DNA of 64,000 bases from an uncultured Eubacteriales bacterium. Lineage in GTDB: Bacteria > Bacillota > Clostridia > Oscillospirales > Acutalibacteraceae. The translations under genes and the position numbers were made by a program. The notes under the pieces are model-generated. The model ran no database searches. It worked only from the letters and a program-made list of their open reading frames with translations, and was not told the DNA's origin. The stretch lies in the NCBI GenBank assembly GCA_900540085.1, contig UQEU01000007.1:28750-92749 (forward strand), given 5' to 3'. Below, piece after piece: positions 43,368 to 51,943 of the stretch (position 1 is its first letter; every line of letters begins with the position of its first letter).

Positions 43368-44984
43368 ATGAAAATTAAAAAAGCTCTTTGTGTATTGCTT
43401 GCAAGTATTATGTTTGTTTCAGTTTTCACAAGCACATTTTACTCTTATGCCGATATTGCTGACAAAGACGAAAAAGAAAACCTTGCGTGGTTATCAGACT
43501 TCTATATACGAGAATCTTCAACTGATTTTACAAAAAACAATATGGTGCCGATTTCTGAAAAATATTCGCACAAACTTGATGACTTCCGAAAAGAAGTTGA
43601 AGAAATCAAAAAGATGTACAAGATTGATTTTGAAACTTTAAAGAAAACATATTTAAAAATTTTTGACGAAATTTTAAAAATTATTGACGAAGCAAATATA
43701 GAATTACCTTATGATGATATGAAAGCGTATCTTATTGATGAATGGAAAATTGTTTTCCCCGAAGTTGAAAACGCTGACACAATCACATATACGACCATTG
43801 CATACGGTTGTTTAAAATATGACCTTCTTTTTCCAATTACAAATACCCATTTCACTGTCGAACCGGGAACAACTTTGGAAAGAACAATAGTTTTAATTGC
43901 AAGTGTACTTTTAAATGAAGAAATTGATGAAAGCATACAGACTTTTGACGACTATGTTATTTTGCAAATCAAGAAAAGTCTGATAAATAACGGATACCCT
44001 GTCTCTGACAATGCAGATGAAGAAGAAATAATGATTTTATACAAAATAATGATGGCTGAACAGCAAGGCTACATTATAGAAAATCAAAATGTCGCAGAGT
44101 ACACGGAGCAAGACAAAAAATATGTTGACGGTGCATATATGGCGTCAATTATCAAATCTCGTTTTGAAATCACACCGACAGTCGAGGCAACAATAATTGC
44201 CTGTGAAAGTGAAGATGTGGACTCACTTGCAATACATATCTTACAAACTATGATAATTGAAAAAAACGAAACAGTTGAAGATAACGAACCGATTGAACAA
44301 CTTTTCAGCCGTGCCTGCATTCTCGGTTACTTTGAACTCGATAAAGAACTTTATTCAGATGTTTATAAATATGAAGTTTATTTGACATACAACTGCAAAG
44401 AGATTTGGGTTACACCATTTGCGTATGCCGCGGAAAAAGGAAGCGATAAAATAAACTTTGTTGACATAGACATAAACGGTGAAAAAATAAGGAACGGAAG
44501 AAGTCACAGGTTAAAACTTGCAGGAGATATAAGTTACATAAGCGTAAAACTGAAATATGACGATGGCGTAACGAAAGACTCGGCAGAGTATAAATTCACA
44601 GTATTTAACGGAAATAAAGAATTAACAGATACAAGTTTTCCTACGCCGTTTCCGCCTTATAAAGATGATGAAGTATTTGATTTTTCAAAATACAACAAGC
44701 AAAAACCAAAATATGAAACAACAAATATTGACAATTTTTTAAAGCGAAAGCAAGTTCCGTTAGATTTATACGAAGATACAAACGCAGCCGGGGTATTCTC
44801 CCCTGTTTCAGACAACAAACAGGATGTTGTTAAGGTAAATACAAACTCTGTTGATACAAAAAATGAGAACAAAAAATTATCAAAAAAGCAAATTGCAGGA
44901 ATTTCTGTTTCTGCCGTTGCAGTTTTGGCAGGAGCAACAGCAGTTATCATATTAGTTTTAAAAAGAAAAAAACAAAATAGATAA
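43368..44984 (+). CDS. secreted surface protein with C-terminal membrane anchor, unknown function
   Basis: A 538-residue protein I do not recognise. It has an N-terminal signal peptide (ALCVLLASIMFVSVFTSTFYSYA), a large acidic mostly helical outer part, a beta-rich segment (about 350-430, INFVDIDINGEKIRNG) that may be an Ig- or cadherin-like sandwich, a low-complexity linker, and a C-terminal membrane segment (GISVSAVAVLAGATAVIILVL) followed by KRKKQNR. Thus it is anchored in the membrane with most of its mass outside. A helical stretch (AYGCLKYDLLF, then EPGTTLERTIVLIASVL) faintly recalls an SLH repeat, which is only a suggestion. ACAGGAGG stands before the ATG. It follows the FtsX permease and may be its substrate or partner. 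Confidence 0.8.
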   Translation: MKIKKALCVLLASIMFVSVFTSTFYSYADIADKDEKENLAWLSDFYIRESSTDFTKNNMVPISEKYSHKLDDFRKEVEEIKKMYKIDFETLKKTYLKIFDEILKIIDEANIELPYDDMKAYLIDEWKIVFPEVENADTITYTTIAYGCLKYDLLFPITNTHFTVEPGTTLERTIVLIASVLLNEEIDESIQTFDDYVILQIKKSLINNGYPVSDNADEEEIMILYKIMMAEQQGYIIENQNVAEYTEQDKKYVDGAYMASIIKSRFEITPTVEATIIACESEDVDSLAIHILQTMIIEKNETVEDNEPIEQLFSRACILGYFELDKELYSDVYKYEVYLTYNCKEIWVTPFAYAAEKGSDKINFVDIDINGEKIRNGRSHRLKLAGDISYISVKLKYDDGVTKDSAEYKFTVFNGNKELTDTSFPTPFPPYKDDEVFDFSKYNKQKPKYETTNIDNFLKRKQVPLDLYEDTNAAGVFSPVSDNKQDVVKVNTNSVDTKNENKKLSKKQIAGISVSAVAVLAGATAVIILVLKRKKQNR

Positions 44985-44985
44985 T

Positions 44986-45030
44986 AAAAAACTCAAATGA
45001 CAGAAACAACACTGTCATTTGAGTTTTTTT
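44986..45030. terminator. strong bidirectional terminator before sigG 3' end
   Basis: A 17- to 18-base inverted repeat (44986-45003 and 45012-45029) with an 8-base loop and A and T tracts on the two sides, between the convergent surface-protein gene and sigG. Confidence 0.9.
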
Positions 45031-45033
45031 CTT

Positions 45034-45801
45034 TTATTTACCTTTAATTCTGTTAATTGCGTTTTTTTCAAGGCGTGAAACCTGTGCCTGCGATATACCT
45101 ATTTCACTTGCCACTTCCGTTTGTGTTTTTCCCTGCATAAATCTCATTGACAAAATTCTTTTTTCTCTCGGCGAAAGATTTTTTAATTCTTCTTTTATCA
45201 TAATTTCATCTATCCAATTTGAGTCGTCATTGCCATCGCCTACTTGGTCCATAACATATATCGTATCGCCGCCGTCGGAATATACAGGCTCGTACAAAGA
45301 AACAGGCTCAACTATTGCCTCGAGTGCAAGAACTACTTCGCTTTTCTTCAAATTCAACTCTTTTGCTATTTCTTCAACAGTCGGTTCTTTTTGCGTTTCG
45401 TTTATAAGGCGTTCTTTGACCTGCATCGCTTTATATGCAATATCTCTCATAGAACGAGAAACTCTCAAAGAATTATAGTCTCTTAAATATCTTCTGCACT
45501 CGCCTATTATCATAGGTACTGCATAAGTTGAAAAGCGTACTCCGAGTTCAACATTAAAATTGTCAACTGCTTTTATAAGCCCTATAACACCCACTTGAAA
45601 AAGGTCGTCTAAATTTTCGCCTCTGTTGGCAAACCGCTGAATAACAGACAGAACAAGCCTTAAATTGCCGTTAATCAATTCTTCTCTTGCGTTCATATCG
45701 CCTTTTCTGACTTTTTTTAACAATTCTATTTTTTCTTTTTCTTTTAAAACTTTAAGTTTATTTGTATTAATACCGCAAATTTCAACTTTATTATATTGCA
45801 A
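45034..45801 (-). CDS. sigG: late forespore sigma factor SigG
   Basis: A 255-residue sigma-70 family protein. The N-terminal NKVEICGINTNKL is the SigG-specific leader; region 2 has NGNLRLVLSVIQRFANRGEN, DDLFQVGVIGLIKAVDNF and FSTYAVPMIIGECRRYLRD; region 3 has RVSRSMRDIAYKAMQVKERL; region 4 has SPREKRILSMRFMQGKTQ and the helix-turn-helix TEVASEIGISQAQVSRLEK. SigG directs late forespore genes after engulfment. The start is a TTG at 45801 with GGGGTGAT upstream, and the SD lies in a hairpin. Usual neighbours spoIIGA and sigE are missing; upstream is the polysaccharide operon. Confidence 0.95.
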   Translation of the reverse strand: MQYNKVEICGINTNKLKVLKEKEKIELLKKVRKGDMNAREELINGNLRLVLSVIQRFANRGENLDDLFQVGVIGLIKAVDNFNVELGVRFSTYAVPMIIGECRRYLRDYNSLRVSRSMRDIAYKAMQVKERLINETQKEPTVEEIAKELNLKKSEVVLALEAIVEPVSLYEPVYSDGGDTIYVMDQVGDGNDDSNWIDEIMIKEELKNLSPREKRILSMRFMQGKTQTEVASEIGISQAQVSRLEKNAINRIKGK

Positions 45802-45808
45802 AAAATCA

Positions 45809-45841
45809 CCCCGTCATTACTTACAAATAGTATTGACGGGG
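45809..45841 (-). promoter_or_regulatory. hairpin that covers the sigG Shine-Dalgarno sequence; also terminator-like
   Basis: On the minus strand the arms 45841-45830 and 45820-45809 pair over 12 bases with one mismatch and a 9-base loop. The 3' arm ends in the GGGG of the sigG SD (GGGGTGAT), and a run of six T follows. It can end the polysaccharide transcript, and in any read-through RNA would hide the sigG SD. Confidence 0.7.
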
Positions 45842-45851
45842 AAAACACCTT

Positions 45852-46748
45852 TTATTTAACTTTATTTTTATATTTTACCAAAAGTGAAAATGCAAAACCT
45901 AACGGCAGACACAAAAAAGTTAAAAACTTTTCTTTTGTGCCTTTTTCAAATATTTTTTGGTGTGCAAGTATGCAGCTTGAAACATAATGAATACAGTTTT
46001 TTACTTTAAAAACAAAAGGAAGATTGTCAAAAGACAAATACATTTTCCTTGTTTCTGCAAAACTCTTAGGACTGTTATAATATTGCTTCCAAATATTTGC
46101 TGACATTCCGTCTTTTTGATAATCTACATTGCAATAAACATCGTTCGACACCAAAAACTTATACTCTTTTGAGATTTGAAGTATCATATAATGCGGGTTA
46201 AAATACTTTTCGCCTTTAAAAATTCGCATAGGAGAAACTTCTTTATAAAGGCTTGTTTTTACAACAAACTTTCTGTCGCCTCTTTTTAAAGAATTGTTTT
46301 CGCAAAGCAAGTCAATAGGTCTGACGCTGTCTGTATTTTCAAACTTCGGTGTGTTAAATGTTTTTGTATTGACATTATAATTGAGTCCGATAAAACCGCC
46401 GACTTCGTTACTTTTATTTTTATTCCAGAAGTCAACAATTTTTTCTACGGCATCGTCGGGCATAAAATCATCAGAGTCAATACAAACGCAAATATCACTG
46501 TTTGCATTTTTAATTGCCAAATTATAGCCTGTATGCAAACCGTCGTTTGTTTTATAGAAATACTTAATATCTATATCATCGCAATTTTCTTGCCAACATT
46601 TAACTTGACTTTCAGTGCCGTCTGTTGAACCGTCGTCAACAATCAGCCATTCAAAATCTTTTGAAGTTTGATTTTTTAAACTTTCAAAAAGGCGTGATAA
46701 AAGTTTTTTTCTGTTATATGTACAGGTAAATACAGTCAATGTTTTCAT
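45852..46748 (-). CDS. glycosyltransferase family 2
   Basis: A 298-residue GT-A fold transferase. The N-terminus TVFTCTYNRKKLLSRLFESL, LIVDDGSTDGTE and the metal-binding ICVCIDSDDFMPDDAVEKI (aspartates near 91 and 93) are of GT2. No membrane segment is obvious apart from a weakly hydrophobic end, so it probably acts at the inner face of the membrane. It is the last gene of the polysaccharide operon and overlaps the one before it by ATGA. Donor and acceptor sugars are unknown. Confidence 0.9.
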   Translation of the reverse strand: MKTLTVFTCTYNRKKLLSRLFESLKNQTSKDFEWLIVDDGSTDGTESQVKCWQENCDDIDIKYFYKTNDGLHTGYNLAIKNANSDICVCIDSDDFMPDDAVEKIVDFWNKNKSNEVGGFIGLNYNVNTKTFNTPKFENTDSVRPIDLLCENNSLKRGDRKFVVKTSLYKEVSPMRIFKGEKYFNPHYMILQISKEYKFLVSNDVYCNVDYQKDGMSANIWKQYYNSPKSFAETRKMYLSFDNLPFVFKVKNCIHYVSSCILAHQKIFEKGTKEKFLTFLCLPLGFAFSLLVKYKNKVK

Positions 46749-47599
46749 TTTAATAATCTTTCGTATAACTTTTCAACTATTTCACTGTCAACTTCATTGC
46801 TGAACTTTCGTGCAAAAAGACAATTTGAAGAAGTCAATTCGTCATAGTCTTCCGACTTAAAAGTATATGGGTGTCCTCTGTTCCAATCTATATATCTCAT
46901 ATCGCCGATATTTTCTTTTTCGCCGAAATAAAACAAATTGTCTTTAAATTTTGAATTCATCAAAAGTGTCTGCACGAAAAACTCATCGGGAATAAGCGTA
47001 TTTTTAAATTGTTTATATATAAAATCTTTTTCAGAAACAATATACTCGGCAAATTCAAAAGTAATGCTAAACCATTGAGCACCACGATACACTTCTAAGT
47101 CTTTCAAACGGTTTACACCGAGTTTGTTTTGTATAAGAGACTCCGATTTTGTGCAAATTCTGTTAAACAGATTTCTTCTTCCTGCAAAAAAATGATAAAA
47201 CTTCACTCTCGAGAGTTGAGAAAAGTTGAGTTGTTTATCACTTACACTCACAAATTCTCTGCCTGAATATCGGTCAAAAAATGCGTATATTTTCTCTTGT
47301 GATTTCAAAGGAATATCGCAACCTGACAACAAATGAATATACTCAAACTTTTGTTCATTTAAAGCTGTTTTCAACATTTCAAGTTCGCATTTTACCATTT
47401 CAAACGAACCCCATTTAATATTAAAACGCTTTGTAAATATAAGTTTCGATTTTTTTACACAACTTTTTATTTTTTCAATATCTGCCTTGAATTTTTTATC
47501 CAAATGTAAAAACAGACAGTTATTTTCATTGTCCAATGCACAAAGCAATTTACATAATAAGTCCTGTTCATTATGTGCCATAATTAAATAGGCGTGCAT
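46745..47599 (-). CDS. GT14-like beta-1,6-N-acetylglucosaminyltransferase (core-2/I-branching type)
   Basis: A 284-residue protein starting MHAYLIMAHNEQDLLCKLL, with LFLHLDKKF, WGSFEMVKCELEML, YIHLLSGCDIPLKS and YRGAQWFSITFEFAEYI, then LIPDEFFVQTLL. These match the core-2/I-branching enzyme family GT14, which in animals adds branching GlcNAc and in bacteria occurs in capsule and exopolysaccharide loci. It may attach a branch to the repeat unit. The actual sugar is not known. It ends in an ATGA overlap with the next gene. Confidence 0.85.
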   Translation of the reverse strand: MHAYLIMAHNEQDLLCKLLCALDNENNCLFLHLDKKFKADIEKIKSCVKKSKLIFTKRFNIKWGSFEMVKCELEMLKTALNEQKFEYIHLLSGCDIPLKSQEKIYAFFDRYSGREFVSVSDKQLNFSQLSRVKFYHFFAGRRNLFNRICTKSESLIQNKLGVNRLKDLEVYRGAQWFSITFEFAEYIVSEKDFIYKQFKNTLIPDEFFVQTLLMNSKFKDNLFYFGEKENIGDMRYIDWNRGHPYTFKSEDYDELTSSNCLFARKFSNEVDSEIVEKLYERLLK

Positions 47600-47600
47600 T

Positions 47601-48584
47601 TTAATTACCTCTCTTATTCTTTTTAATTATTAAATATCTATATAAAAAAGGTGCAAACCACAATAAAATAAATTTTATCTTTTGAAAAACACTGTATTCT
47701 TTTCCGAACAAAACATATTTTTTATATTGCAAAATTGATTGTTTGATTTTCTTATATGCAGTTTTATTGTCAGTTCTTGTAATGACACCGCTTAAAACTA
47801 CAAATGCAGATATTATATATCCTTTTACGGCTTGTCTATATACATTTTCATTGTCCGTAAAATCAAGCAATATTTTTCTCTTTAATCTTAACACATCAAA
47901 AGCTCCGCCAGAAAACTTTGACATAGTAATTGAGCCGTTATGAATATAGTATCTGTATTTAGGTTCAGTGCAATACACGGCTTTAACGCCTGAAGAAAAG
48001 ACTTTATAGTTATAATCCAAATCTTCATTACAACTATATTTACTGTCAAATCTTATATTTTTGACCTTATCGAACTTGTAAATTTTATTCCAAACTACGC
48101 CCGACAAATGACCGTTTAATAACAAATCTGTTATTTGCTCATCTTTGTTATCAACAACATTTTCTTTTTCATAAATTACTTCTTCGGTTTTACCGTTGTT
48201 TTCATATTCAAAAAAGAAAGAGCATCTTGCAACATCGGCATTATTTTCTACTGCTTTTGTTATTAAATACTCAAACATATCAAGTTCGCAATAATCGTCT
48301 GAATCAACATAGCCTATATAATCTCCGCTTGCATGCTCCAATCCCATATTTCTTGCAGAAGGCAAGCCACCGTTTTCTTTATACAAGTATATAACTCTGT
48401 CATCATTCGACTCATATTCCTTACATATTTTTTCACTGCCGTCTGTTGAGCCGTCGTTTACAATGATGATTTCAAGATTTTTATATGTTTGATTTACAAT
48501 ACTGTCCAAACACTTTTTAAGGTATTTTTCTGAATTGTACACGGGTATAATTATACTTATTTTCAAACTGTTTTCATCATTCAT
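47601..48584 (-). CDS. glycosyltransferase family 2
   Basis: A 327-residue GT2 enzyme with ISIIIPVYNSEKYLKKCLDSI, IIVNDGSTDGSEKIC, SARNMGLEHASGDYIGYVDSDDY (metal-binding DSDD near 93) and a longer C-terminal region with positively charged amphipathic segments at the end (KKNKRGN). It is one base from the GT14 gene and closely similar in layout to the next upstream GT2, suggesting an old duplication. Substrates are unknown. Confidence 0.92.
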   Translation of the reverse strand: MNDENSLKISIIIPVYNSEKYLKKCLDSIVNQTYKNLEIIIVNDGSTDGSEKICKEYESNDDRVIYLYKENGGLPSARNMGLEHASGDYIGYVDSDDYCELDMFEYLITKAVENNADVARCSFFFEYENNGKTEEVIYEKENVVDNKDEQITDLLLNGHLSGVVWNKIYKFDKVKNIRFDSKYSCNEDLDYNYKVFSSGVKAVYCTEPKYRYYIHNGSITMSKFSGGAFDVLRLKRKILLDFTDNENVYRQAVKGYIISAFVVLSGVITRTDNKTAYKKIKQSILQYKKYVLFGKEYSVFQKIKFILLWFAPFLYRYLIIKKNKRGN

Positions 48585-48596
48585 ATTAATTCTCCC

Positions 48597-49601
48597 TCAA
48601 ATAAAAATTTTAAGCAACGAACAATATAGATTTAACAAAAATACAGAATTGGATTTTATACATAATAAAAGCAGTTTTGTATGCTTCGGCAAAACACCGT
48701 AATCAACTTCAAATTGACTGCTTTTTATTTTATTTAACACAAGTTGAAATACTTTTTTCTTTTCTTTATAGGTTGTTTTATTTTTACAGATTGCTTCATT
48801 TCTGATAACAAAATTTGAAAGATACAGTAAATAGTACGAAAGTTGTGATGCGAAATTTATATTTTCTTGTTCAACTTTTTTCTTTATCAAATCATAAGCA
48901 ATATAGACAATGTTTACCATATTTTTATCATAACTTTTTGTCATAGAGCCATCGGCTATCCTGTAATGATACAGTGGTTTAGATATATAACAAACGCTGT
49001 TTGCGTCAAGCAAACACGGATAAGTAAAAGCGGCGTCTTCTCCCATTCTTGTACAATCGTCAACCAAATACAGATTTTTTTCAAGAAGTTCTTTTTTGAA
49101 AACTTTACTCCAACAATTCGGATTTATACCGAACTCGTAGTACTTCCCCGTAAAAAGAATTTTATCATATAATTTTTCAAACTCACTTTTTGAATAAAAC
49201 TCTTTTTCAGGAATTTGACTGCTTTTCTCTTCTCTGTCCTCATAGGAAAAGAAAAATTCCGAAACCAATATATCGGGTTTGTACTTTTTAATCATTTTTT
49301 CAAATTCAAAGTACATATCTTTTTCAATATAATCGTCGCCGTCAACAAAGCCGATATACTCGCCGTTTGCATTTTTAATTCCCACTTTTCTTGCACTGAC
49401 AAGTCCGCCGTTTTTTTTATGTATAACCTTAAATCTTTTGTCTTTTTCGGCATAATCATCGCATATTTTTCCACAGTTATCAGTTGAGCCGTCATCAACG
49501 AGAATAAACTCAACATCACTGCAAGTCTGAAAAGCCAAACTGTCAAGACACTTTTTCAAGTATTTTTCAATATTGTAAACAGGAACAATTACGCTTATCA
49601 C
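48597..49601 (-). CDS. glycosyltransferase family 2
   Basis: A 334-residue GT2 enzyme with ISVIVPVYNIEKYLKKCLDSL, LVDDGSTDNCGKICDDYAEKD and SARKVGIKNANGEYIGFVDGDDYIE, where DGDD is the metal site. The C-terminal third is rich in Y, L and K and may contact the membrane. The start is a GTG with AAGGGG upstream. It follows the polymerase-like gene by 12 bases. Donor and acceptor are unknown. Confidence 0.92.
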   Translation of the reverse strand: MISVIVPVYNIEKYLKKCLDSLAFQTCSDVEFILVDDGSTDNCGKICDDYAEKDKRFKVIHKKNGGLVSARKVGIKNANGEYIGFVDGDDYIEKDMYFEFEKMIKKYKPDILVSEFFFSYEDREEKSSQIPEKEFYSKSEFEKLYDKILFTGKYYEFGINPNCWSKVFKKELLEKNLYLVDDCTRMGEDAAFTYPCLLDANSVCYISKPLYHYRIADGSMTKSYDKNMVNIVYIAYDLIKKKVEQENINFASQLSYYLLYLSNFVIRNEAICKNKTTYKEKKKVFQLVLNKIKSSQFEVDYGVLPKHTKLLLLCIKSNSVFLLNLYCSLLKIFI

Positions 49602-49613
49602 AACTATAACCCC

Positions 49614-50798
49614 TTAAAACTCAAAATGAGCCATATTTAAACTGCTTCCGTAAAGCAGGTACCAAAAGTGAACTGCCGTATAGCAACAAACAAAAGCAGT
49701 AAACACGCCTTTATTTGATACTCTGAGCCTTTGTGCTTCAGATATATGCCGTTTATAATCCACATCTTCAAGAAGCGGAAGTTCATCTTTTTGAAGCTGC
49801 ATACCTATCATAAACACAATAGAAGATATGACAGGCAATACCCATCTTGCAATTCTCAAGAAAATTAACTGACTGAAAATACATCCAAGCATAAAGAACA
49901 ACAAAAATGACACAAAACGCAAAAATGCATCCAAATTCTTATCGTCTTTTAACTTTTTCAAATAGTATGAACAATATAAAACTATAACTGCCGTTACAAT
50001 ATACACAGTGATATTTACTGCATAATATGTATGATAATCAAATTCTCTGTCAACATTTCTGTAAGCTTTATCGGCGAGCAACATTATAAATTCATTATCT
50101 GAAATTTCAGCAATATAACTTATGACAGCACCGCCCATAAGTAAACCGAAAATCAAAAACAAATTTACAAACTTTGCAGAGTTTTTACCCATAATTACAG
50201 TTAAAATTATCAGTGAAATCAAAATAACAGAGGCAGAATGAAGACCAAAAGCAATCAAATACCCTATTATACACAAGAATATGTTTTTCTTCTCAACAAA
50301 CTGATAGTACGCACAACCTATGATAATGGCAAACGCAAGTCCGTTTCTGACACCGCTGCAAGTATCGTAGTACCAATATGTTGAAAGTAAAAAAAGTGCT
50401 GAAATAAAAAGATATGACTTTGAAACATTGTATTTTTGTGCTGCTTTGTACAAAACAAAGTACATAATTCCGTAAGTAATTAATATTGTTATTGCAGGCA
50501 TAAATTCATTTTGCGGGAAAAGACTGCAAAAATAAAAATACAAACCGCAAATTGGCAAGGACCTCCAGTTCGAGTCGTTATTTTTAACCATTTGAACGAA
50601 CGAGTCCCAGCCACCCGAACGAAGACTGTCCAAAGTATTGTAATATCTTGCAAGGTCGTCTGTTTCGTTTGGTACAACATTAAAAGCCATAAATGCCAAA
50701 GCCAAAACTAAAAAGATAAATGATATATATTCATTTTTTCTTGAAAGGATAAGATAAAGAAAACAAAATATTGCCGTGATGATTACAAACGCAAACAT
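49614..50798 (-). CDS. EpsG-family polysaccharide polymerase-like membrane protein
   Basis: A 394-residue protein with about 10 hydrophobic segments. It carries NETDDLARYYNTLDSL after the second segment and CSGVRNGLAFAIIIGCAYY in the middle, both characteristic of the EpsG family found in exopolysaccharide loci, a counterpart of Wzy polymerases that link repeat units outside the membrane. AAAGGAG precedes the ATG. It is flanked by GT2 and GT4 genes; as the only polymerase-like gene in the operon it is the likely chain assembler. The linkage is unknown. Confidence 0.82.
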   Translation of the reverse strand: MFAFVIITAIFCFLYLILSRKNEYISFIFLVLALAFMAFNVVPNETDDLARYYNTLDSLRSGGWDSFVQMVKNNDSNWRSLPICGLYFYFCSLFPQNEFMPAITILITYGIMYFVLYKAAQKYNVSKSYLFISALFLLSTYWYYDTCSGVRNGLAFAIIIGCAYYQFVEKKNIFLCIIGYLIAFGLHSASVILISLIILTVIMGKNSAKFVNLFLIFGLLMGGAVISYIAEISDNEFIMLLADKAYRNVDREFDYHTYYAVNITVYIVTAVIVLYCSYYLKKLKDDKNLDAFLRFVSFLLFFMLGCIFSQLIFLRIARWVLPVISSIVFMIGMQLQKDELPLLEDVDYKRHISEAQRLRVSNKGVFTAFVCCYTAVHFWYLLYGSSLNMAHFEF

Positions 50799-50811
50799 AA
50801 ATCTTCTCCTT

Positions 50812-51933
50812 TCAATTCAAGTATATTTTTTCAAGTTGCTTTGCGATATTTTTTATATCGTAGTTTTCAATGACTTTTTCATTATTAATTTCAATGCGAT
50901 TTTTATTTTCATCATATAATTCAACCGCTTTTTGTGCCCACTCTTTTGCTGATTTTTCCAAACTGAAAAATTCAAAATTTGAGTTCATTTTTGCATAGTC
51001 GGATACTGTATCTGCAACAAGACAAGGCAGTTTTGTTGCCTGTGCTTCAACAAGCGTCATGGGCAACCCCTCGTGTAAAGACGGAAAAACAAAAATATCC
51101 ATCGCATTTAACAAATTTTCAACATCTTTTCTGATACCCGTAAAAATAACATTTTCAAAAACACCGAGTTTTCTGCAAAAATTTTCTATATTTTCTCTTT
51201 CTTCACCGTCGCCTACAATAAGCAAAACGCTGTTAGGTTTTATTTTGGCAATCTCGGAAAAAACATTTACCAAAAACTTATGATTTTTAACATAATTAAG
51301 TCTGCCTATATGACCTACAACAAACTTATTTTCCAAATTCATATCTTCTCTGATTTTATTTCTGATGCGTTCATCATAATAAAATCTGTCAAGATATGTA
51401 GCATTATTGAGTATAGTACCGTTTTTTTCAAAAGATTTTCTGCCGAAAAGATACTCGCCTGCCTGCGGAGAACACGCTATTTTATCTGTTGCAAATACAT
51501 TTAAAAGAATTTTCATAAAAAACGAATAAATGCCTGCAACAATTCTTTTTACTCTGCTTCTGTTTTCTATACAAGGGTCTGTCATATGTGAATGTGCAAC
51601 ACGCTTTTTAACTCCTGCAAAAAATCCTGCCGTCACGACAATACCACTGTAAAACATTAAATGAGAATGAACAATATCTATATGTTCTTTTTTCATCAAC
51701 TTCAAAAGGTAAAAAAAACTCTTAAAATAATTCAAGGTATTTTCCGGCTGATGAATAACCTTTGCACCGCTTTTTATCACTTCAGGCTCAAGGATACCCA
51801 CCTTACTGCCTCTGAGGCAATAGACAAAATCAAATTTAGCGCTGTCCATATTGAATTGTAAATTTGTTGCGACTACATCAAAGCCGCCGACATTTAAAGG
51901 GTTTGTAACAATTAAAACTTTTTTCTTTTTCAT
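50812..51933 (-). CDS. glycosyltransferase family 4 (EpsF-like)
   Basis: A 373-residue GT-B enzyme. The N-terminal domain has VLIVTNPLNVGGFDVVATNL and HIDIVHSHLMFYSGIVV; the C-terminal domain has VVGHIGRLNYVKNHKFLVNVF, LLIVGDGEER, FTGIRKDVENLLNAMDIFVFPSLHEGLPMTLVEAQA, described here by the EGLPMTLVEAQ nucleotide-sugar motif. Retaining transfer from a nucleotide sugar is expected. It is preceded by a tandem GT4 gene with the same motifs, 10 bases away. Confidence 0.92.
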   Translation of the reverse strand: MKKKKVLIVTNPLNVGGFDVVATNLQFNMDSAKFDFVYCLRGSKVGILEPEVIKSGAKVIHQPENTLNYFKSFFYLLKLMKKEHIDIVHSHLMFYSGIVVTAGFFAGVKKRVAHSHMTDPCIENRSRVKRIVAGIYSFFMKILLNVFATDKIACSPQAGEYLFGRKSFEKNGTILNNATYLDRFYYDERIRNKIREDMNLENKFVVGHIGRLNYVKNHKFLVNVFSEIAKIKPNSVLLIVGDGEERENIENFCRKLGVFENVIFTGIRKDVENLLNAMDIFVFPSLHEGLPMTLVEAQATKLPCLVADTVSDYAKMNSNFEFFSLEKSAKEWAQKAVELYDENKNRIEINNEKVIENYDIKNIAKQLEKIYLN

Positions 51934-51943
51934 ACGCCTTTTA

